A stretch of DNA of 64,000 nt from CAIYUC01 sp963682005. GTDB lineage: Bacteria; Bacteroidota; Bacteroidia; Bacteroidales; FEN-979. Under the pieces are notes generated by a model. The model did no database searches. It saw only the letters and a program-made list of their open reading frames with translations, and was not told the DNA's origin. Below, one piece after another: positions 18,635 to 26,277 of this stretch. Position 1 is the stretch's first letter. Each line of letters starts with the position of its first letter. Location of the stretch: contig OY820914.1 in the NCBI GenBank assembly GCA_963682005.1, forward strand, positions 806,001 through 870,000, written 5' to 3'. Both the position numbers and the translations under genes were made by a program.

Positions 18635-19276
18635 CTAAATAATAACAAGCTTATTACGCAATGCGAAGATAACCAGGTTCAGCACGTTATTCGTATCTGT
18701 CTTTTGAAGCAGTTTGTTGCGGTACCCTTCCACCGTGCGGATGCTCAGGAACAATTTGTCGGCAATCTCCGAATTCGTGAGTCCTTTGCAAAGCAACCGC
18801 AGAACCTCGTTTTCCTTTTCGGTGAATGTGATCTTGTCGACTGTATCGTAGCCCCTTACTTTCTTCACCAAAAGCCCCATGACTTCTTCAGAATAGTAGT
18901 TGTGACCTTCGGAAACACGCTTAATTGCGCGTTCGAAATCGGTTACATCCGAGGTTTTCAGGATAAAGCCGTACACCCCTTTATCGACCATCGAATAGAC
19001 GTATTCCTCTTCCCCGAACATGCTAAGCACAAGGATCTTCAGCGAAGGGATCATTTTAAGCGCCTTCTCCGTGGCTTCGATGCCATCCATAACCGGCATC
19101 TGGATATCCATGATCACAAGGTCGGGGTTTATCTTTTTAAGCATTTCGAGGAATATGGCGCCGTTTTGGGCTTCTCCAACCAGTTCTACATCGTCCATTT
19201 CGGTAATGATCCTTTTCAGTCCTTCACGGAAAATCGCATGATCCTCTACAACAATGATCTTCTTCTTTGTATTCAT
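18635..19276 (-). CDS. NarL/FixJ-family response regulator
   Basis: 213 aa. The receiver domain (about 1-125) has acidic residues E11/D12, phospho-acceptor D57 (VIMDIQMP) and a conserved Lys (FILKTSD). The C-terminal LuxR-type helix-turn-helix (about 148-210) contains FTEKENEVLRLLCKGLTNSE and SIRTVEGYRNKLL. Expected to bind DNA on phosphorylation by the PAS kinase encoded downstream. The long antisense ORF across it is a shadow. Confidence 0.95.
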   Translation of the reverse strand: MNTKKKIIVVEDHAIFREGLKRIITEMDDVELVGEAQNGAIFLEMLKKINPDLVIMDIQMPVMDGIEATEKALKMIPSLKILVLSMFGEEEYVYSMVDKGVYGFILKTSDVTDFERAIKRVSEGHNYYSEEVMGLLVKKVRGYDTVDKITFTEKENEVLRLLCKGLTNSEIADKLFLSIRTVEGYRNKLLQKTDTNNVLNLVIFALRNKLVII

Positions 19277-19352
19277 CAGAGAAAAATTAGAAACATTTTG
19301 CCGTGTGAAAGATACGGCAAGATTTGGAAAGATGCAAGAGTGACTTGCCGGA

Positions 19353-19886
19353 TTATTTTGTAATCACCAGTAAATCCTTTTCATTCATATAATAAACAGC
19401 AGATGCGCCCGGACCGTTGAAAATAAAATGAAGGTTTGCGGGCACTTTGGGAAAGTTCACCGTGTTTTCAAGCACTACCCTGCAAATCCTGGTTCCCAGT
19501 CCTTTATTCTTGATCAATGTGCATTTGGACTGTTTCCGGTAGGTGGATGCCGAATTTATTCTGAAGCTGTTGTCCTTAAGCTGAAGGATCGATTTGGGCA
19601 CCTGTAATGTATCTAAATCTGTTACACCACGATTGATGTTTGCAGTTATATTCCCGCCCTTGGCCAACGCTTCATTGTATTCGATCTTGAACTGTCCCAT
19701 CCCGTAATAGAAAGGTTCGCCTTTGGCCTTGAGGTAGATATCGAACTGGAGATGCCTTGCATCCAGCATGGTGTCGTTCTTTATAAAATACTCGCAGGAT
19801 TGAGCCCTGGCAGCGGAAAAGGCGAAACTGAAGACGATTGTCATGATAAGGGACAGGGTAAATACTAATAAGAAGATCTTTTTCAT
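19353..19886 (-). CDS. Exported protein of unknown function
   Basis: 177 aa from the ATG at 19886, which begins the signal peptide (MKKIFLLVFTLSLIMT...); an in-frame ATG at 19913 adds nine residues ahead of it. The mature part is beta-rich (LQFDIYLKAKGEPFYYGMGQFKI, LENTVNFPKVPANLHFIFNGP) and resembles the cohesin-like domain often preceding T9SS sorting domains, but no sorting domain is present. Located upstream of the NarL-type regulator, 76 bp away on the same strand. Confidence 0.78.
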   Translation of the reverse strand: MKKIFLLVFTLSLIMTIVFSFAFSAARAQSCEYFIKNDTMLDARHLQFDIYLKAKGEPFYYGMGQFKIEYNEALAKGGNITANINRGVTDLDTLQVPKSILQLKDNSFRINSASTYRKQSKCTLIKNKGLGTRICRVVLENTVNFPKVPANLHFIFNGPGASAVYYMNEKDLLVITK

Positions 19887-20233
19887 GGTGGTTTGGTTTA
19901 TTGATAATGTCATTTAAAATAAGAAACAGATAGACCTCGTAAAAATACAAAATTCCTTTTATGAAACACCATTGCAGGCCGAAACAAAATAACCCTTTGT
20001 CCTCCTTGCATTCCCCATGTTCTCTTTACTAAGAAAATGAAAGAACAATGGCCATCCGGTATCGTTCTTCCCTTAACAGAACTAAACCACAGAGTTCACA
20101 GAGGAGTTACAGAGGGCACGGAGAAGTTTCCAGCTCCTGACAATAATTCCGGAAAAGGGTTAATAAGAAACGGCATGGACTTTGACCGGGCAGGCTCCTG
20201 AATTTATGTCATTCATTTAAAATAAACAATACG
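19887..20233. other. Intergenic region with short repeats
   Basis: Divergent promoter space between the exported protein and the NmrA-like gene. It contains a degenerate repeat at 20087-20126 built from CACAGAG-like units. No small gene or RNA seen. Confidence 0.5.
20087..20126. repeat. Degenerate CACAGAG tandem repeat
   Basis: About four imperfect units of the form CCACAGAGTT / CACAGAGGAG / TTACAGAGGG / CACGGAG. Similar motifs recur in intergenic DNA of many environmental bacteria (background knowledge). Confidence 0.6.
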
Positions 20234-21127
20234 ATGTATGTAATTGCAGGAGCAGCAGGACATATAGGAAGGATCATTGCAAATGAACTCCTATCGAAGG
20301 GAAAAAAGGTTCGTGTACTTGGGCGCGACCCGGGCAAACTCAAGGAATTCACAACCAAAGGTGCAGAGGCGATGACAGGTGATCTGAATGACGCCTCATA
20401 TGTTGACAGGGCTTTTGAGGGTGGCACGGCAGCATTCTGCCTGTTACCTCCAAATCCCATGTCGCTGAATTTCCGGGCAGAACAACAGCGCATAGCGAAA
20501 AACTTTATCGAAGCCGTTCGGATGAACAAGATCTCTCACGTGGTCCTGCTCAGCAGCATTGGCGCCCACCTGAGGAACGGGGCCGGTGTGATTGACGGTC
20601 TTGGCGATATGGAAGAATATTTCCTTGAACTGAAGGATGTGAATGTCCTCAATCTACGGCCTTCTTACTTCATGGAGAACATACTGTTCCAGGTCCAGAT
20701 GATTAAAATGGCGGGGATGATGGGTTCAGCCTTGAGAGGAGACCTGGTATTTCCGGTCGTTGCCTCGAAAGATATCGGCGAACGCGCTGCAAAACGCCTT
20801 CTCGATCTCTCTTTTAAGGGCAATACGATCGAATATGTGCTTGGGCCGCGTGATGTCACTTTCAATGAGATTGCTTCTGTCTTTGGAAAAGCAATCGGGA
20901 TCCCGGATCTGAAATATGTACAGTTCTCCTTCGATGAGGCAAAGAACGGATTGGTCAAATCCGGTTACATTTCCGAAAATGTGGCAGAAGTGATGACCCG
21001 GATGGCGGAAGGATTCAATAACGGAAACGCGCTGAATGCACACCATCGCACCTCCGAAAATACAACACATACGACCCTTGAAGAATTTTCGAAGGTCTTT
21101 GCTGCGGCTTACGGGCAGGGTGTCTGA
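20234..21127 (+). CDS. NmrA-like NAD(P)-binding protein
   Basis: 297 aa. The N-terminal Rossmann fold has the GAAGHIG dinucleotide motif at residues 6-12 and a VLGRDPGKL second strand. The overall layout matches NmrA/atypical short-chain dehydrogenases such as NAD(P)H:quinone oxidoreductase-like proteins. The catalytic Tyr-x-x-x-Lys of classical SDRs is not evident, so it may be a redox sensor or a reductase of unknown substrate. Cytoplasmic, apparently monocistronic. Confidence 0.9.
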   Translation: MYVIAGAAGHIGRIIANELLSKGKKVRVLGRDPGKLKEFTTKGAEAMTGDLNDASYVDRAFEGGTAAFCLLPPNPMSLNFRAEQQRIAKNFIEAVRMNKISHVVLLSSIGAHLRNGAGVIDGLGDMEEYFLELKDVNVLNLRPSYFMENILFQVQMIKMAGMMGSALRGDLVFPVVASKDIGERAAKRLLDLSFKGNTIEYVLGPRDVTFNEIASVFGKAIGIPDLKYVQFSFDEAKNGLVKSGYISENVAEVMTRMAEGFNNGNALNAHHRTSENTTHTTLEEFSKVFAAAYGQGV

Positions 21128-21278
21128 TCCACACCGGCAGTACGGTCGCCTGCCTGAAAATCGGTCAGGCACTAAACCTGTATTCCACTGCAAGCCCTCC
21201 TGATGGCAGTCAGGATGTGCAGATCCAGATATTAACATAATTTAACTTTATTTAGTCTAAATTAATATTAAAATGACG

Positions 21279-21286
21279 TATCTTTG
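21279..21286 (+). promoter_or_regulatory. -7 promoter box for NTF2-like gene
   Basis: TATCTTTG fits TAnnTTTG and lies about 80 bp upstream of the start codon. The -33 region is AT-rich without a clear TTTG. Confidence 0.5.
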
Positions 21287-21367
21287 CAGCGATTTAGTTA
21301 AGGAAATCAACGTCCCACATAAAATGACGAAAGGGAATTAAGAAATATCCACTTAAATATCAGAACA

Positions 21368-21838
21368 ATGAAAAGAAAAATCATATTTACCATCTTTGGA
21401 ATTGTCTTCCTTATGTCAGGACTTTCTCTGTCGGTAAAAGCACAGGAATGGACACCTGTTCAGAAAGAGGTGTGGAAGAATGTCAATGATTATTGGGCAT
21501 TGATGACGAAAGGCGATATTACCGGGTTTATGGAGTATTTTCACAAGGATTACCTGGGATGGGATGATGAATCAGCTTTGCCTGCAACAAAAGAAGAAAC
21601 ACAGAAGTGGTTGCAATATATGTACCAGGGGGTGAAGATCCCGCTTTACGAAATCAAGCCTTTGGGGATCAGGGTTTACGGGGATGTCGCCTTTGTGCAT
21701 TACAACTATTCGCTGGTGAGAGAGTCAGAAGGAAAAAAGAAGGCAGAGCAGGGAAGATGGACAGATATCCTGTTAAAGCAGGGTAACAAGTGGGTATTGA
21801 TCGGGGACAACGGAGGGGAAACAAGTAAAGATAAATAG
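21368..21838 (+). CDS. Exported NTF2-like (SnoaL/DUF4440) protein
   Basis: 156 aa. A signal peptide of about 25 residues ends SVKAQ. The rest is an NTF2-like alpha+beta cone (VWKNVNDYWALMTKGDITGFMEYFHKDYLGW at the helical start; VHYNYSLVRESEGKKKAEQGRWTDILLKQGNKWVLIGD at the sheet end). Such proteins bind small molecules or act as scaffolds; no catalytic residues can be assigned. Followed by a strong intrinsic terminator. Confidence 0.87.
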   Translation: MKRKIIFTIFGIVFLMSGLSLSVKAQEWTPVQKEVWKNVNDYWALMTKGDITGFMEYFHKDYLGWDDESALPATKEETQKWLQYMYQGVKIPLYEIKPLGIRVYGDVAFVHYNYSLVRESEGKKKAEQGRWTDILLKQGNKWVLIGDNGGETSKDK

Positions 21839-21880
21839 CAGGGAGTTCCGTACCTGATCAGTTTGTAAAGTTGATTGTGT

Positions 21881-21913
21881 ATCCCGGATGTCGGAAGATG
21901 TCCGGGATTTTTT
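21881..21913 (+). terminator. Intrinsic terminator of NTF2-like gene
   Basis: ATCCCGGA (21881-21888) pairs with TCCGGGAT (21901-21908), followed by a T-run to 21913. It falls inside the upstream extension of the next ORF, which argues against any start before about 21913 there. Confidence 0.8.
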
Positions 21914-21939
21914 GTACATTTCAGACTTTTATCGGGAAA

Positions 21940-23943
21940 ATGGCGTTAATAAAAGGCATGATGGTTGTGAGGCACATATTTTCGATAAAGTTATTACGTC
22001 CTGTTTTTCTGATCACTTTCACATTTCTTCTTTTGATCACCTCTGTTTACGCGCAGCCCAGGATCAGCGATAAGCAGGCGGGAGTCGACCATCTCCGAAG
22101 CGGTGATTACATTCGCGCCCTGGATGATTTCAACAAAGCGATCGAAACCGAACCATTTCTTCCGGAACTTTATTACCTGCGAGGATATACCAAGTACAAC
22201 CTCGATGATTACATCGGAGCCGAACGGGACTACTCGAAATCCATCGACCTTTCACCTTACCGGAGCGAGGTTTTCGTAAGCCGTGCCGTGGTGAGGAGCC
22301 AGCAGGAAAATTTTACCGGAGCATTCGAGGATTACCAGAAAGCAGTGGAACTTGACAGTGCCAATTCCGATATCTATATCAACCGTGCCAGGACAAACCT
22401 TTACCTGAAAAAGTATTATTCCTGCATTACTGACTGCAACAAGGCCATTCGCCAGAAAAACAAGCAGGAAATCGTTTATATTCTTAAGGGTACTTCCGAG
22501 ATGGGGATCGGGCGCTATGACAATGCAATCGAGGACCTGAACAAGGCTGTAGAGATAAATCCACAGAATATTTACAGTTACACACAGCGGGGGCTTGTAT
22601 GGATGGAGCTGATCAAATACGATTCGGCTGTAAACGACTTCACGCGTGCCATCGGGGTTGATTCGAACAATGTATATGCGCTTTTCAACCGTGCACTGGC
22701 CAGGATCAAGAACAACGACCAGAAAGGTGCGTTAAATGACCTTGACAAGGTCACGCGCATATCTCCCTATAATGCCTATGCCTATTACAACCGCGCCATC
22801 CTCCTGATCGGGATGGATGACAAGAAAGGAGCGATCCGGGATTTTAATTATGTAAGCAAGCTTAACCCTCAGAATATTCTCAGTTATTATTACAGGAGCC
22901 TGCTAAAAGTCGATTTGAAAGATTACAGGGGCGCCCTTGAAGACCTTGACCGGACCATCGAACTGTTCCCCGATAATGCTGATGCCTATTATGAACGTTA
23001 TGTGGTGAGGGATAAGCTGAAAGACCGGAAAGGAGCCAAAGAGGATTATGACAAAGCGATGAATCTTAAGAAAAAAAGCCAGTTTGCGCCCGACAGCCTG
23101 AAATCCGTAAAAGAAAATTATCTGAAAAGCCTGGTAAAGCTGAGCGGTGAATTCGAGGAAATGAACACCCGCAACAGTAAATTCCAGAACCAGTATATCC
23201 AGATCGAATTGTTTCCGATCTACAATATATACCTCGGGAAGCCCGATTATAACAAGATACGCCTTTATGACGCCTACCAGCGCGGCCATTATTACATGAA
23301 TGTGCTGATGCTCACCAATCACATCGAACTGGTGCATGATTCGCTGAACTCAGGATCAATAGAAAAACAGACGCACCTGATCGACTCACTGCCCGGCAAT
23401 GCCCTTGCTCATTTCAGGCGGGCGGTGTTGCTGGCCGCACACAAGAACTACCCGAGGAGTTTCGATGATTTCAATGCCGCACTGAACCTGGATTCCACGT
23501 TTGTCCAGGTGTGGTTTGCAAGAGCGAATGCGCGCTACGAGTATATCCAGCTGCTGGTGACGCAGGATAACCTTCACAGCGAGATCACCATTGAAACAAA
23601 GAAACCGGCTGTTTCGGAGACAGAGATCCTGGAAGGGCTGGAGCAAACCTATGATTCGGTGATCCATGATTATAATAAGGCGCTGGCACTCGATCCTGAC
23701 TTCTATTTTGTTTATTATAACAGGGGGTTTGTAAATTCCAAGATGGGGAATTACAAGAAAGCCATCGATGATTTCTCCCAGGCGATCCATTATAAAAAGG
23801 ATCTGGCAGAAGCCTATTACAACCGCGGACTGATCTACATTCTTCAGAACGAACGCCAGAAAGGCTGCGAAGACCTCAGCCAGGCCGGCGAGCTTGGAAT
23901 CCTTGATGCTTACAAGGTGATGAAGAGGTATTGTAATGAGTGA
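21940..23943 (+). CDS. Exported tetratricopeptide-repeat protein
   Basis: 667 aa from the ATG at 21940 (ATGs at 21958 and 21961 are also possible). Upstream TTG/GTG starts are rejected because an intrinsic terminator lies between them and this ATG. An N-terminal hydrophobic segment (RPVFLITFTFLLLITSVYAQ) is a signal peptide. At least ten TPR units follow (for example YYLRGYTKYNLDDYIGAERD, YYNRGFVNSKMGNYKKAIDD). A middle region (about 365-440) lacks TPRs, and a final pair of TPRs ends the protein. Likely a periplasmic or outer-membrane scaffold; partner unknown. The stop codon starts an octamer repeat. Confidence 0.9.
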   Translation: MALIKGMMVVRHIFSIKLLRPVFLITFTFLLLITSVYAQPRISDKQAGVDHLRSGDYIRALDDFNKAIETEPFLPELYYLRGYTKYNLDDYIGAERDYSKSIDLSPYRSEVFVSRAVVRSQQENFTGAFEDYQKAVELDSANSDIYINRARTNLYLKKYYSCITDCNKAIRQKNKQEIVYILKGTSEMGIGRYDNAIEDLNKAVEINPQNIYSYTQRGLVWMELIKYDSAVNDFTRAIGVDSNNVYALFNRALARIKNNDQKGALNDLDKVTRISPYNAYAYYNRAILLIGMDDKKGAIRDFNYVSKLNPQNILSYYYRSLLKVDLKDYRGALEDLDRTIELFPDNADAYYERYVVRDKLKDRKGAKEDYDKAMNLKKKSQFAPDSLKSVKENYLKSLVKLSGEFEEMNTRNSKFQNQYIQIELFPIYNIYLGKPDYNKIRLYDAYQRGHYYMNVLMLTNHIELVHDSLNSGSIEKQTHLIDSLPGNALAHFRRAVLLAAHKNYPRSFDDFNAALNLDSTFVQVWFARANARYEYIQLLVTQDNLHSEITIETKKPAVSETEILEGLEQTYDSVIHDYNKALALDPDFYFVYYNRGFVNSKMGNYKKAIDDFSQAIHYKKDLAEAYYNRGLIYILQNERQKGCEDLSQAGELGILDAYKVMKRYCNE

Positions 23944-23988
23944 TGAGGTGATGCGGTGATGAAGTGATGAAGTGATGGAGTGATCCGG
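23941..23988. repeat. Octamer microsatellite after TPR gene
   Basis: Six imperfect 8-nt units of TGATGARG type, beginning at the TGA stop codon of the TPR gene. A further short string of 8-nt CACAAGAT-like units follows at about 24004-24030. Confidence 0.8.
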
Positions 23989-24051
23989 TATTGGTAAGAC
24001 AAAGCCACAGAATCACAAGATCACAGGGCCATATTGTGACATATCAAGAAA

Positions 24052-24663
24052 TCATTCAACGCGGTCCCTGACCGACCGGATCACCCTCATCGGTGTTTCG
24101 GTGATCACCATGTTGTATAGCCATGCGGGGACGCTTCCGCCCGGATCCACGAACCCTTCCAGGGTTACATGAACAATACCTTTGTCTGCGGGGGTGATCG
24201 TCCATTTCTGCCAGTATTTTTTAATGCGTATCCTGTCAGGATTTTCAGCGATCACATTGAGGAGTGGCTGCGCAAAGATGGTCCTTGTGCCAGTTGCCGG
24301 GTCGGTGGTGATCTTCGCTTCGACACACAGATCCCGGTTTGTCAGTGGCCAGGGAACACCGTAAACCAGGTAATACCTGATATACTGGTCTTTTTCAAAT
24401 CCAAGAACCCTAATCTCTTCAATGTTTTTATCCCACCAGTCAAAATTCTTCCCATTCCCCAGAAGATCGTGCACTTTTTCCGGGGTCGTTTGAAGATCAG
24501 CCATGCCCTTGAATGATTTCAGCGAGGAGTTCGGCTCATTCCGGGTGAAGATCTTAATCCCATCTTTTTCCTTGATAAAATCCCATGCCTGGGCACTGAC
24601 CGATTGCATAAAAACCAGGAATAACGCAACTGCGCTGACAGATATGACATTTTTTCTTATCAT
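24052..24663 (-). CDS. Exported START/SRPBCC lipid-binding-like protein
   Basis: 203 aa. A signal peptide (about 1-24, ending VSAQA) precedes a START-like domain: WDFIKEKDGIKIFTR at its start, SLKSFKGMADL, VPWPLTNRDLCVEAKI, and a C-terminal helix with PAWLYNMVITETPMRVIRSVRD. START domains bind hydrophobic ligands in a helix-grip cavity. A minus-strand TACCTTTG promoter box lies 45 bp upstream. Function in the envelope is inferred. Confidence 0.88.
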   Translation of the reverse strand: MIRKNVISVSAVALFLVFMQSVSAQAWDFIKEKDGIKIFTRNEPNSSLKSFKGMADLQTTPEKVHDLLGNGKNFDWWDKNIEEIRVLGFEKDQYIRYYLVYGVPWPLTNRDLCVEAKITTDPATGTRTIFAQPLLNVIAENPDRIRIKKYWQKWTITPADKGIVHVTLEGFVDPGGSVPAWLYNMVITETPMRVIRSVRDRVE

Positions 24664-24707
24664 TTGGAACAGAATATTCCCGGTCAGGGTCCCCGGGAAG
24701 AAGCAGG

Positions 24708-24715
24708 CAAAGGTA
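24708..24715 (-). promoter_or_regulatory. -7 box for START-like gene
   Basis: TACCTTTG on the minus strand matches TAnnTTTG, about 45 bp upstream of the start codon. Confidence 0.5.
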
Positions 24716-24801
24716 ATTGAAATTTTACAGACCTGTCACACCAGGTGACAGGACAAAAATGTTCACATTATGAGCGTGTTGAAATTTCATGTGACAAGGA
24801 A

Positions 24802-24833
24802 TTTGCAGGATTGATAAATTTCATGTAGGTTTG
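24802..24833 (+). promoter_or_regulatory. Bacteroidota-type promoter of universal stress gene
   Basis: TTTG (24802-24805), 20-nt spacer, TAGGTTTG (24826-24833): a full match to TTTG-N19-21-TAnnTTTG, 29 bp before the ATG. Confidence 0.7.
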
Positions 24834-24861
24834 TTTTGAATAATTCTAACCGGAATTGTAA

Positions 24862-25677
24862 ATGAAAAACAAGATCATTATCCCGACTGATCTGACAGAA
24901 GCTGCAGCACAGGCTGTCAGGCAGGCAACGGTTATTGCCATGAAAACCGGAGCATCGCTGGCATTGCTGCATGTTGTAAACGACAAAACCGAAGCATCAT
25001 CGGCATCGGAACCCATGGAGGAACTGGCAGCACAAGTCAGGAATGCCGGGGTGAAATGTGAGATCCTGATCAAAGAGGGAAATATCTTTGATGTCATCCC
25101 GCATGAATCATGCGAACATGACTATGATCTGATGGTGATCGGGACCCATGGCGTGAAGGGGTTCAGGCAGATGCTGCTTGGGGCGGACATGCTGAAGCTC
25201 GTCAGCAGGATCCCGATCCCGGTGCTTGTGGTACAGAAAGAATCACCGCTGATCGAATCGTTCTCAAAGATCATCCTTCCCGTAAGCAGCCATGAAGCGT
25301 TCCAGATTGCAGTGGATTCCGCCATTCAGTTCACCGATATTTACCAAAGCACTATTTACTTCTATTCCATTCACAAAGCAGGGTTTGACTGGCCGGAACA
25401 GCTCCTAAAAAACATTGAGGAAACCGCTTCACGCTTTGAATCGAAAGGGATAAAAATGATCCGCATCAAGGAAGATCAGAATTTATATTCCATGGGGTAC
25501 GCCAAACAGACGCTGAAATATGCGGAGTCGATCCAAGCAGATTTTATTTGTATGATGTCAACCCCTTCAAAAGAGTATTACTATTTTGCCCAGTCCGACA
25601 AGGAAACGATGATCATGAATGATATCCATATGCCAGTTCTTTTTGCAGGCGGACGGATGCATTCATCCGAATCCTAA
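24862..25677 (+). CDS. Tandem universal stress protein (UspA family)
   Basis: 271 aa with two Usp domains. The first (about 1-135) has the nucleotide-binding pattern of the ATP-binding group (VIGTHGVKGFRQMLLGADM...IPVLVVQK). The second (about 136-268) is degenerate and lacks the Gly-rich loop, as in many tandem Usp proteins. Cytoplasmic. A well-formed Bacteroidota promoter sits directly upstream. Function: stress response by family; the specific stress is unknown. Confidence 0.92.
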   Translation: MKNKIIIPTDLTEAAAQAVRQATVIAMKTGASLALLHVVNDKTEASSASEPMEELAAQVRNAGVKCEILIKEGNIFDVIPHESCEHDYDLMVIGTHGVKGFRQMLLGADMLKLVSRIPIPVLVVQKESPLIESFSKIILPVSSHEAFQIAVDSAIQFTDIYQSTIYFYSIHKAGFDWPEQLLKNIEETASRFESKGIKMIRIKEDQNLYSMGYAKQTLKYAESIQADFICMMSTPSKEYYYFAQSDKETMIMNDIHMPVLFAGGRMHSSES

Positions 25678-25728
25678 AGATCATGAAGCAGAAAATGATA
25701 TTCCCCTGCCCGGGAAATATCGAGGCAC

Positions 25729-26163
25729 TCACATGCTGGTGATCGGGCTTGAGACGTCACAGATGATCGGACACATCCCGGATGCACCCCAGACAGTGGA
25801 GCCGACTCTTGAAGCGACATCCTTTCCGTAAAGATCAACTCCGACCACGATCCCGATCTCCTGGCGTGTTGAAGGATCTACGCCATGATAGATCCGGAAT
25901 CCTTTCAACGATGCAGACATCATGCTATACATTACGCCAACCTGTTCGGTGGTGATGTTATATCCCTTGATGGTATCGCAGATGATCTCCGGTTTTGTCA
26001 TGTAGGTTTTAAAGGCACTGTTGGCCTGTGGTGCCGAAATCGTGCTTCCGGTACCAGTGCCTTTGGGAGTTAAAATTTCATACGCAACGATCCCTATAAC
26101 AGCACCTGCTACAAATGATAGCGTTGCAAATACAATCAATTGTCTTAAACTAAATGTTTTCAT
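25729..26163 (-). CDS. Small membrane-anchored protein with GMCPxxCD tail (paralogue A)
   Basis: 144 aa with an N-terminal membrane helix (about 8-30), then a Gly/Thr linker and an extracytoplasmic domain containing KGFRIYHGVD and VVVGVDLYGKD-like strands. The C-terminus has a conserved GMCPIICDVSSPI motif (C131 and C135, spaced CxxxC). The protein encoded on the far side of the adjacent cyclase gene (28529-28954) shares the FRIY and GMCPxxCDxxSPI motifs. No Pfam family recognised. Divergent from the cyclase gene. Confidence 0.85.
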   Translation of the reverse strand: MKTFSLRQLIVFATLSFVAGAVIGIVAYEILTPKGTGTGSTISAPQANSAFKTYMTKPEIICDTIKGYNITTEQVGVMYSMMSASLKGFRIYHGVDPSTRQEIGIVVGVDLYGKDVASRVGSTVWGASGMCPIICDVSSPITSM

Positions 26164-26222
26164 AAAGCCAAACTTTTTTCGTTGTGAACTAATTTTTGTA
26201 TAATTTTACTTAACATTTGCCC

Positions 26223-26230
26223 CAAATATA
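26223..26230 (-). promoter_or_regulatory. -7 box for paralogue A
   Basis: TATATTTG on the minus strand matches TAnnTTTG, 60 bp upstream of the start. On the plus strand TAGGTTTT at 26250-26257 may serve the divergent cyclase gene. Confidence 0.45.
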
Positions 26231-26277
26231 ATTAATTTTACATTAGATATAGGTTTTTTCATATTTTATTGATCGTT

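Noticed and set aside
18623..19363. 246-aa ORF on the plus strand
   Set aside because: It is the antisense shadow of the NarL-type regulator, which has complete receiver and LuxR motifs on the minus strand.
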